In this document: positions 27,397 to 34,335 of the stretch, piece by piece | Layout: each line of letters begins with the position of its first letter | How positions within the stretch are numbered: position 1 is the first letter of the stretch | NCBI RefSeq assembly: GCF_002886045.1 | Contig: NZ_CP025791.1 | Span: 3,797,001-3,861,000, forward strand | DNA length: 64,000 nucleotides | Direction: 5' to 3' | From: Flavivirga eckloniae | GTDB lineage: Bacteria; Bacteroidota; Bacteroidia; Flavobacteriales; Flavobacteriaceae | The notes under the pieces: generated by a model | What the model saw: only the letters and a program-made list of their open reading frames with translations | Database searches by the model: none | Told to the model about the DNA's origin: nothing | Program-made: the position numbers and the translations under genes

Positions 27397-27756
27397 CTAG
27401 CGGGGTACAATCCACAAACTTATTATTTCTAAAGCTTTTTGAGTTATATTTTCCCACTCTGGGTCATTCAAAACTTCGATATCTTTTTTATCTACTTTTA
27501 AATATTCCTCAATCAAAATATCGATACGCAACATTTTAGAATATATTTCCTCCTCATCTTTTCTATTTTCACCTATATAGTCAATATATTGTTTAAATTC
27601 ACAATCATCATATAGAGTATTTATAGTTTCTGAAAATGAAGAAACAATGGTTGGATGTTTTCCTGTCCAAGTTATTCTTTGAAGTTCTAAATCTGCTAAA
27701 CTTTTTATTGAATTAAGGATATTCTCCTTCCAAAAATTTATTTGTTCTTTTGTCAT
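27397..27756 (-). CDS. probable immunity protein of the adjacent orphan Rhs toxin tip
   Basis: The 119-residue acidic, helical protein (MTKEQINFWKENILNSIKSL at the start) has no signal or membrane segment and no family that I recognise. Its ATG shares the final A of the TAA stop of the toxin-tip fragment just upstream (TAATG), the arrangement expected of a translationally coupled toxin/immunity pair. It looks intact. If the toxin tip is no longer made, this gene would be an orphan immunity gene protecting against sibling cells that still carry the toxin. That role is inferred from position. Confidence 0.65.
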   Translation of the reverse strand: MTKEQINFWKENILNSIKSLADLELQRITWTGKHPTIVSSFSETINTLYDDCEFKQYIDYIGENRKDEEEIYSKMLRIDILIEEYLKVDKKDIEVLNDPEWENITQKALEIISLWIVPR

Positions 27757-27967
27757 TAGTTATTTATATTAAAATCTTTTTTGGGTATATGAGCTGCTGC
27801 TGAATTTGCAGGAGCAGGATTCCCATTTACATCAACTGATTTACCGTTTTTCGTATGCTTTACATAATCTACACGTTGAGAAGCATTTGGGCTATTAGAA
27901 TTACCTCTCATTACCCTTACACTATTACTACCTGGAGCTCCATCTGGGTCGGAAAATCTTGTGCCAG
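27756..27967 (-). pseudogene. orphan C-terminal tip of an Rhs/polymorphic toxin (5'-truncated)
   Basis: On the minus strand an open frame without its own start reads AGTRFSDPDGAPGSNSVRV, then QRVDYVKHTKNGKSVDVNGN and finally AAAHIPKKDFNINN before TAA. This is the style of a C-terminal polymorphic-toxin tip as found at the end of Rhs proteins, but the Rhs core and the usual junction (DPDGL) are missing. The reading frame enters the 331-base repeat unit at 27968 and meets an in-frame TAG soon after. It is too short for the ordinary ORF criteria. It probably remains from an earlier toxin displaced from the Rhs gene, with its immunity gene still behind it. Toxin activity is not predictable. Confidence 0.65.
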
Positions 27968-28396
27968 CCTCAGCTAGCGCTTGTTTGTAACGAGTGCCGT
28001 ACTAGTATTTATAGTTCGGTTTAATCGCAATTATTTCTAATATTTTGCTCCGCTGAGATATAGTATGTTGTTCAATAAACCTAAATTTTTTCATTAATAA
28101 AAAAGGTATGTGGATTTAAGTCGCAGTCGAACACTAGAATGGAGTAAACATTATTTTAATGTTAAATTTATTTATTGTAATGAAAATAAACCAGTCAGTT
28201 CTTTAATTATTAGCACCAACTAATTTAGATCGTTACTCCTTAACCCAACCAACTCCACTGTATTTTCTACTCATACATCTAAAATACAAAAAGCTATGTC
28301 TTACGGCATAGCTTTTGTTTATTTGCTTACCAATAACGGCACCCGACAAAGCCTTAACCTACGGATTTAAGGCACAAACGAGCGCTAGCGGAGGGT
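27968..28396. repeat. REP-bounded repeat unit, copy 2 (MITE-like, RAYT-related)
   Basis: This is the second copy of the unit at 26961; bases 27968-28298 are near-identical to it. Its hairpin differs in the loop (AAAAGCTATG TCTTACGG CATAGCTTTT, 28289-28317) and matches the hairpin beside the RAYT gene at 29697-29727. It closes with ACGAGCGCTAGCGGAGGG at 28379-28396, a variant of the REP end. With copy 1 it brackets the toxin-tip/immunity pair in direct orientation. No gene lies in the stretch. Confidence 0.7.
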
Positions 28397-28415
28397 GATT
28401 TAATCCACTAAATTA

Positions 28416-28976
28416 TTAATCTTCATAAAGTTTAAATTCTTTACATTTATTAAAATCATACATAGCATTAACCATTTCTCCATTTTTATCCTTAACCCTG
28501 TAATATAGTTGAATTTCAAAATACCAGTTTTTTTCATTTTTTCTTTTAGATTTTCTCCCATAAAAGGACTTATGCTCTATATCTAATAAAGAGATGTCTT
28601 TAGAAAATAAATACTTTAAAACTTCATCCTTAGCTTTTGAATAAACTTTAGTGCGCTTTTCTTTTGATGAATGTCTATGCACTATAAAATTTATTTTTTC
28701 GGTCTTAACATCTTTATTAGTGATATGTGTTAAAAAGCATTCAAGTTTTTCTTTTGTAATCTTATTTAAATTATACTTCCCTTTCTTAAAAAACAAGTGA
28801 TTATTTACAGTTCCGTCAATTGCCAATTTATCTCTTGATATATTTTGACCGATACAAGACCAAGACAAAAAAAGAAACATAATAAATAGAGTGCTATTAT
28901 TAATTTGATTATTCAACCTTTTCAAGACCTGATTGCATTTGTGGGCTAACTGTTTGATAAATTCTAGTGCCTCCAT
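28416..28976 (-). CDS. hypothetical exported protein
   Basis: The 186-residue frame starts MEALEFIKQLAHK, but the first 30 residues precede a hydrophobic export-like segment (LFIMFLFLSWSCIGQ), so translation may really begin at an internal TTG or at the Met in that segment. The rest is basic and includes KINFIVHRHSSKEKRTKVYSKAKDEVLKYL, whose pattern loosely recalls OmpA-like peptidoglycan-binding domains (GHTD...N..LS..RA..V..YL), though too weakly to assign. It lies between REP units within the Rhs downstream array. It may be an immunity protein or cargo; I do not recognise it. Confidence 0.5.
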   Translation of the reverse strand: MEALEFIKQLAHKCNQVLKRLNNQINNSTLFIMFLFLSWSCIGQNISRDKLAIDGTVNNHLFFKKGKYNLNKITKEKLECFLTHITNKDVKTEKINFIVHRHSSKEKRTKVYSKAKDEVLKYLFSKDISLLDIEHKSFYGRKSKRKNEKNWYFEIQLYYRVKDKNGEMVNAMYDFNKCKEFKLYED

Positions 28977-29102
28977 TTTTATATATATTTTTCCCCTGCT
29001 AGCGCTAGTATTTACTAGTGCCGTATCGCTTTGAAAAATACGATAAAATTATAAAAGTTAAAGTTTTATGGCTGTGTAAAATTTTTCTCGGTTCTAGCAC
29101 TT

Positions 29103-29683
29103 CTATGCTAAAAAACCAGCAAAATCTATTTCTAAAACAGTACTGTCATCCCGATAATTTCTAGCACTTGAGTATTTCCAATCTATAGAATTTGTTACAA
29201 AACCACTTTCCACTGGATTGTTATGAATATAGTCTATCTTTTGCTTGATTACTTTTTCGCTCCATAACTCTATGGGTTTATTATGATGCTGCCAAAACTG
29301 GTATTTGCTCGTTGTTGCATTCTTTTTACCTGCTCTTTTAAACATCCATAGGAGCCATTCTTTACGGCTTTCCTGTGGATTATTTTCTATGGCCTCTATT
29401 GCTTTTTTTGAAGTATGTCGTTTAAAGTCCCTCAATAGTTCTGATGGTTGTTCATGACTTGACCTAAATATTAAATGCATCCTTCGACTTCGCTCAGGAC
29501 AGGCTGACTCGGCATAAAACAATAGGCATATATCTCCATCCCTTTTTCTGCCCTACAATAACCTATACTGTCTGCTAATACATTAAAGTATACCTGCCTT
29601 GTAAATACATCTATCCAATTTACTGTTGCAAAAGAAACAAAATATAAACCTGCTTTATTGTGAAACTTGTATTTTCGACTCAT
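29103..29683 (-). pseudogene. REP-associated tyrosine transposase (RAYT), interrupted in its HUH motif
   Basis: The N-terminal part (from MSRKYKFHNKAGLYFVSFATV, start at 29683) and the C-terminal part (HLIFRSSHEQPSELLRDFKRH, then WQHHNKPIELWSEK, YIHNNPVESGFV and WKYSSARNY) are clear halves of one Y1-type IS200/RAYT transposase in two frames. They are separated by a 24-base repeat at 29481-29504. The interruption falls exactly between MPS-(H) and (H)LIF, so the metal-binding HUH motif is destroyed and the frame shifts. RAYTs nick single-stranded REP DNA with HUH and a Tyr. This copy must be inactive unless rescued. The remnant at 26350-26558 keeps the intact form MPSHTHLLF for comparison. Confidence 0.85.
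29481..29504. repeat. 24-bp dispersed repeat inserted in the RAYT gene
   Basis: The segment CCTTCGACTTCGCTCAGGAC followed by AGGC occupies the place of the codon between the two histidines of the HUH motif. The same style of sequence (CCTGAGC...GTCGAAGG) occurs near 48987-49001, with variants near 29832-29848 and 25425-25440. It is a repeat type dispersed in Flavobacteria genomes. No target-site duplication is obvious. Confidence 0.7.
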
Positions 29684-29696
29684 AGCTCTAAAATAC

Positions 29697-29727
29697 AAAA
29701 AGCTATGTCTTACGGCATAGCTTTTTT
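29697..29727. terminator. bidirectional hairpin terminator beside the RAYT gene
   Basis: AAAAAGCTATG (29697-29707) pairs with CATAGCTTTTT (29716-29726) over an eight-base loop, with T or A runs on both sides. Near-copies lie at 28287-28317 and 27280-27312, always next to the first codons of a RAYT reading frame, so it travels with the element. Confidence 0.75.
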
Positions 29728-29847
29728 ATAACTGTTTTTTTATTTTTATTATTTTGACGGCACTAGTAAATACTAGCGCTAGCAGGGGCTCATTCGTGAT
29801 TTCAAGACCAAAGAAGCTTACGTATAATTTATGCTGAGCCTGTCGAA

Positions 29848-29880
29848 GTAAAAAACCACAACATTGCTGCTGTGGTTTCT
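29848..29880 (-). terminator. terminator of the Rhs operon
   Basis: Read on the minus strand, AAACCACA-N10-TGTGGTTT is followed by TTTTT. It lies about 50 bases after the stop of the lipoprotein gene that ends the Rhs operon. A palindromic GCTGAGCCTGTCGAAG repeat is just beyond it. Confidence 0.75.
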
Positions 29881-29926
29881 GCTTTTTATTATATCCCGAA
29901 GTTGCAAATTTCGGTTTCAAAATGTC

Positions 29927-30304
29927 CTAATTTGGAGCATTACCTAGAATATCATCTATTAATTGTTCTAAATTAGTAGAAGATTTATAGTTTTTACCAT
30001 GAAACAAAAACCTTTCTCCACTAACACCTATTCTCACTTGAGACTCATTATCAGAGTATTCTAACCAATATTTTATATTCAGTTTAGCTAGAGAGACTTC
30101 TCCTTTATTAATGATTTTGTTTATTTTATCTATGTCTTCAATATTAGAAATAGTGATAGTATCTGATTTTTTTTTAACAGTAATGACATAGAGTTTATTA
30201 GGTAATTTTAATATTTCTGCATCGCTTTTTTTGTGATTACATCCTAATGGTAAGCATATGCAAACCATCAATATTATTACGTATTTTGCCTTTTTATAAC
30301 TCAT
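29927..30304 (-). CDS. small lipoprotein, likely immunity to the Rhs toxin
   Basis: The 125-residue product has a signal peptide with a lipobox (LPLGCN), so it is lipid-anchored in the cell envelope. The mature part is short, with alternating beta-prone segments (KLYVITVKKKSDTITI, KYWLEYSDNESQVRIGV) and a closing helix (LEQLIDDILG). I know no family for it. It starts 18 bases after the stop of the Rhs gene and shares its terminator. In Rhs and other polymorphic toxin loci this is the position of the immunity gene. A periplasmic lipoprotein would suit a toxin acting on cell-wall peptide or amide bonds, in agreement with the NlpC/P60-like tip of the Rhs protein. That link is inference. Confidence 0.65.
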   Translation of the reverse strand: MSYKKAKYVIILMVCICLPLGCNHKKSDAEILKLPNKLYVITVKKKSDTITISNIEDIDKINKIINKGEVSLAKLNIKYWLEYSDNESQVRIGVSGERFLFHGKNYKSSTNLEQLIDDILGNAPN

Positions 30305-30322
30305 ATAATCATTTTCTATGTG

Positions 30323-33300
30323 CTAATTCTTTTTTCTACTTTTTTTAGAACCTCCAGCTCCTAAAGCTTCTTTAAAACCTTTATTAACTGCCTTGCCAGG
30401 ATCTTTGATCACATAAGTGGACTTTAATGCTCTTACACTTCTAAATAACGCATGAGGAGTTGAAAAAGTATAATTCTTACCATCATAACTATCAGATTCT
30501 TTTCCAAATTTTTTAGGTAAAAAAGGTAAATTATTTAACCCCGGGGAAGATTGTTCTTTTGCCTGTATCATACCTTCGTAAGCTTCTCTACAAAAAGTGG
30601 AGCAATTCATGTTTGCGCTGTCATATAAAGTATATTCACTGTTTTTAATATCTTCTAATCTTTCCTTTATTACCTTATCTGTTTTAAAATCAGTTTCAGT
30701 AAGTAAAATTCCGTCTGCTTGAGAATCCATTCCATCTGATTGAATTAATTCCTGCAAATCTTCAACTGTTCTTATACTTCCTTGGATTTCATTTCCAAGA
30801 TTAAAATCAGGAGATTGTGGGTCAAAAGCATTCTTTTCAGTTATCCCATCCTTAGGAAATAAATCATAATAAGTGTATGTTCCATCCTCTATATAATTTC
30901 CATCTTCATCGGTAATATAATTACCATCATCATCTTTTTTATAATTAGAAACAGCTACACCTGAATGTCCAAAATTACCTTCTGATGTCAACCAGATAAA
31001 TAAAATCACATCAAGACCGTCAGGGTCTACTAATGTTATCGGAGAATTCTTTACATAATTATATGGTGACCATTCATAATACTTCTCAGCTAATGGGTCT
31101 AAGTTCATCCACCTTCCTAAACTCGCATCATAATTACGTGCGCCAAAATCATACCAGTTCAGCCCTAATTCTTCATTAAGTTCCTTTCCATTGTATTTGT
31201 ATGGATGATTGGTAACAGGATTGTTATTGTAGCCCTTATGACGCAACCCAAAAGGATAGTAATTGTTCTCCTCCAGTATTTCAGAGGTTTCGGCAACCCC
31301 ATCATTGTCACTATCCTTATAACTTAAGCGCACATTCCCTAAATGATCTTTGTATTGGTAAACATAACTATAACTGCTACCATTCACATCGACATATCCC
31401 TCAGGGTGATTAAAGAATTTCAAAGAACCACTTTCGTATACAAAATTAGCAGCATACTCCGTTGTTGCTCCGGTACTCACTACTTTTTTTAATTTTGTAC
31501 CGGTTGCATCGTAAATATAAGAAATATTTCCACCTCCCAAAGTAACCTGAGTTGGTAAATTTAAGTGGTTATAGGTAATATTCGTTGAAATGCCTTTATT
31601 GGCATCCGTTAACATATTACCATTAAGATCGTAAGTATAATCATCTGAGGTATCAGCTGCTGTATTAATGGCATCATCCTTAAATCCATACTTATCTATA
31701 GCAGCGGCATCAGTTACTTTTAATAACTTATTTGAATTAGCCTGATATGTATAGCTTAACTGATCCATAGTTCCAAAATGAGCGTTGTTAGTGGCAACCG
31801 GATTATCAACCACATGCCCCGTTCTGGTCAGGTTTGTAATATTACCATTTTTATCATATGAAATGCTACTTAAATTATAACGCTCGGAATTATCAGTTGC
31901 GTTAGTAATTCTATTCAAGGCATCATATCGATAATTATACGTTTTTAAACTGTTATCTGTATTGGCCGTTTTCCATTGAGTAGAGCTAATATTACCATTG
32001 TATAACGCATTTGCCCCCTCGTTATACCCAATTTTAAATGCAAATAAATCGTTACCCAAGGTGCTTGGATCGTTAATTTGTTTTAACCAACCCCTTACAT
32101 TGTAAGCGTAGTCTACAGTTTGTAATCTGTTATTCAGCGCTTTTCCGCCTACTCCTTTACTTTCAAGTTGTCCTAAATCATCATAGGTATTACTAACAAC
32201 TACTTCTTGCGATTCAGTACTAATCCATAACCTTGTGTTGGGTAAAATAGTTGCATTGGTTATAGTAATACTGTTACCCGCGGCGTGATCTGTGTTAATA
32301 GTTCCCGATAAATTCAGGTCTAAATCGGTAGGATTACCTCCCGGACACTCGTAACCCATAGTTTCATCGCCTATACATTGTGTTTGTGTTTTTAAACGTC
32401 CAACATGATCGTAAGTAAAATTATCCAGGGTAGTTATGGTAACATTATTTTTAGTGTGCGTTGTTTTGCTTTTAAGTACCCTACCAACAAAATCAAGTTT
32501 GTTTTCAACAATATCCACGGTACCTAAATAGGTGTTCTCATTATATACATATACTGGTCTGGATTTGGCATCATAATAAGTAAGTGTGTTAATCCATACA
32601 TTAGCTCCGGTTACATCGAGTACCTTAACTTTACTTACAGTAGCCAGCCCTTTCGTAGAGGTTAAATTAGTTTCGTTGGTAGGAGATTCCATGAGCACAA
32701 TCGATGTTGGAGCTCCTGTAGGTCGATCTACATAAGAATCATAATAGTTAACCGTAAGTATTTCGGATAATGTAACTAATGATCCGGTACCATTAGGATA
32801 AGCCCCGTTATTGTAATACATGTTAACACCACCATAATTTGTTGCAGTGGAACCTTGGGTAACCCACAAGCTACCTGTAAAAGTATTAACTTCGTTCTGA
32901 ATAGCTTCTCTTGAAGTTGTATTTGTACTGGTTGCTTTTCCCGTATAGGCTACTCTGCCAAGGGCGTCATATTTGGTGAAAAGCCACATGCCTGCGCTAC
33001 GTTGGTTGGCATCTTGTGTAAGGATTGGCTGGTCTGCATTATTATAAATAATGTATTCTCGTTCTTTTCCCGGTAGTTGTTTTTCTACGAGTCTATTACG
33101 ATTATCGTACACATACTGGTAGCATAGTTCTTTAAGTTCTGTGGCACTTATTCCATCTGTAGTATTTACTTTTGGAGGTATTACATAGGTTAAATTCCCA
33201 AAATCGTCGTATACATAATAAGTATCATGTTTAATGTCTTGATTATATGTCCTTTTTAAAATAACCTGACCTTGTTTGTTTTTAAATTCCTCTGTAGTAT

Positions 33301-34330
33301 GATCTTTAATATATTCTTGTATAAAATTCCAATTCTCATCTTTAGTAGTAGTTTTATATAAAGTACTTTTTTCATAAAATCTATCATTATCAACTAGTGT
33401 TGGGTTCTTTTTATCATTATTAACAAAATTTACTTGATAAAGCTTAACATTATCTTTAGATAAATCTTGAATATCAAGCTTATTTGTGTTGTATTCAAAT
33501 TTTATTGTATGAGTTATATTTGGTTGTCCAAAATAAGATTTTATATATTTCCAATCTTTTCCAGGGGCTGCTTGTTCAGTTATTCTAGATAAAGGAGAAT
33601 TTTCTAATATTTTTTCTGAATAAGGATTTTTTGTGTTATCAAACTTAGATTTATTGTAAAAATTATAAATTTCTTCAATAGGTTTTACTCTCACAGCTCC
33701 ATTATTAGAACTAGAGACAGCATAAGGAAGGTATTCTTTGGTTTGTCTCCCAAATTCATCATATTCATAAGGAGTAACAATGTCTTGCTGATTTCCACCA
33801 GCTTTTAATGCTATTTGTTGTAAAGGTCTTCCAAACTCATCTATATAAGTTATACTTTCTTTCTTTGAGTTATTAGTAGTATTATAAGTACTATCTATAC
33901 TTAAAGGAACTCTATAAGTTGTTGTTTTTACATAATTTTGATCTACACTTAAAGGTTCAGGATATACTATTGGTTGTTTTTCTCTAACAGATTTATTTCC
34001 ATAATAATCCATAGAAGTATTCAAATCGACTATCACAACAGATAATTGCGGAGAATTTCCAGGATTTACTCTGATACTTTCATCCCAAATAACTGAAACG
34101 CCAGTTGCTATACCATTCTCATAATGGTATTGGGTTATTGTTCCTCCATGAAGCATAGACCAAGAAGTATAATTATAAAATATATTCGTTTCAATATTAT
34201 AAGTATACTCAATACCAATATTAACTTCATATTCACCAGAAATAAAAATATCTTGAGACTTTGCTTGAATAGTTATAAAAAGCATAAAGTAAAGTGATAC
34301 AATCGCTTTTGTTTTAATAAACTTTTTCAT
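30323..34330 (-). CDS. Rhs/YD-repeat protein with DUF6443-type N-terminus and putative permuted NlpC/P60-like toxin tip
   Basis: The 1335-residue protein has a signal peptide (ending IQAKSQ), a DUF6443-like part (YVKTTTYRVP, SITYIDEFGRPLQQI, TPYEYDEFGRQ), then many YD repeats forming the Rhs shell. The conserved core end is LGNVRLSYKDSDNDG, YYPFGLRHKGYN, YKYNGKELNEELGLNWYDFGARNYD and LGRWMNLDPLAE..YSPYNYV, ending at LVDPDGLD near residue 1103. The roughly 230 residues after it are the variable toxin tip. It contains FGHSGVAV (H1122) and, 121 residues later, MNCSTFC (C1243). A His before a Cys in this form is typical of permuted papain-like NlpC/P60 or LRAT-like folds (peptidase, amidase or acyltransferase). 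The partner gene lies five bases upstream and the immunity candidate 18 bases downstream. Confidence 0.85.
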   Translation of the reverse strand: MKKFIKTKAIVSLYFMLFITIQAKSQDIFISGEYEVNIGIEYTYNIETNIFYNYTSWSMLHGGTITQYHYENGIATGVSVIWDESIRVNPGNSPQLSVVIVDLNTSMDYYGNKSVREKQPIVYPEPLSVDQNYVKTTTYRVPLSIDSTYNTTNNSKKESITYIDEFGRPLQQIALKAGGNQQDIVTPYEYDEFGRQTKEYLPYAVSSSNNGAVRVKPIEEIYNFYNKSKFDNTKNPYSEKILENSPLSRITEQAAPGKDWKYIKSYFGQPNITHTIKFEYNTNKLDIQDLSKDNVKLYQVNFVNNDKKNPTLVDNDRFYEKSTLYKTTTKDENWNFIQEYIKDHTTEEFKNKQGQVILKRTYNQDIKHDTYYVYDDFGNLTYVIPPKVNTTDGISATELKELCYQYVYDNRNRLVEKQLPGKEREYIIYNNADQPILTQDANQRSAGMWLFTKYDALGRVAYTGKATSTNTTSREAIQNEVNTFTGSLWVTQGSTATNYGGVNMYYNNGAYPNGTGSLVTLSEILTVNYYDSYVDRPTGAPTSIVLMESPTNETNLTSTKGLATVSKVKVLDVTGANVWINTLTYYDAKSRPVYVYNENTYLGTVDIVENKLDFVGRVLKSKTTHTKNNVTITTLDNFTYDHVGRLKTQTQCIGDETMGYECPGGNPTDLDLNLSGTINTDHAAGNSITITNATILPNTRLWISTESQEVVVSNTYDDLGQLESKGVGGKALNNRLQTVDYAYNVRGWLKQINDPSTLGNDLFAFKIGYNEGANALYNGNISSTQWKTANTDNSLKTYNYRYDALNRITNATDNSERYNLSSISYDKNGNITNLTRTGHVVDNPVATNNAHFGTMDQLSYTYQANSNKLLKVTDAAAIDKYGFKDDAINTAADTSDDYTYDLNGNMLTDANKGISTNITYNHLNLPTQVTLGGGNISYIYDATGTKLKKVVSTGATTEYAANFVYESGSLKFFNHPEGYVDVNGSSYSYVYQYKDHLGNVRLSYKDSDNDGVAETSEILEENNYYPFGLRHKGYNNNPVTNHPYKYNGKELNEELGLNWYDFGARNYDASLGRWMNLDPLAEKYYEWSPYNYVKNSPITLVDPDGLDVILFIWLTSEGNFGHSGVAVSNYKKDDDGNYITDEDGNYIEDGTYTYYDLFPKDGITEKNAFDPQSPDFNLGNEIQGSIRTVEDLQELIQSDGMDSQADGILLTETDFKTDKVIKERLEDIKNSEYTLYDSANMNCSTFCREAYEGMIQAKEQSSPGLNNLPFLPKKFGKESDSYDGKNYTFSTPHALFRSVRALKSTYVIKDPGKAVNKGFKEALGAGGSKKSRKKN

Positions 34331-34335
34331 AGTAT

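Larger units (their letters stand above)
28990..29786 (-). mobile_element. RAYT transposase unit bounded by inverted REP-like palindromes
   Basis: The transposase pseudogene is flanked on the left by CCCCTGCTAGCGCTAGTATT (continuing TACTAGTGCCGT, from 28993) and on the right by its inverted copy, CACTAGTAAATACTAGCGCT plus AGCAGGGG, from 29761. A hairpin terminator (29697-29727) lies between the transposase start and the right palindrome. This is the layout of RAYT genes with their REP partners. The two 331-base units nearby share the hairpin, the first codons and REP-type ends. Confidence 0.7.

Noticed and set aside
26961-29786. CRISPR-like array among the repeats
   Set aside because: Repeat spacing is irregular and units are long, palindromic and linked to RAYT genes; there are no cas genes or equal-length spacers.
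29726-29920. 64-residue minus-strand ORF between the RAYT gene and the Rhs-linked lipoprotein
   Set aside because: It is built from a terminator hairpin, a GCTGAGCCTGTCGAAG repeat and the REP palindrome; the product is low-complexity and unlike any protein.
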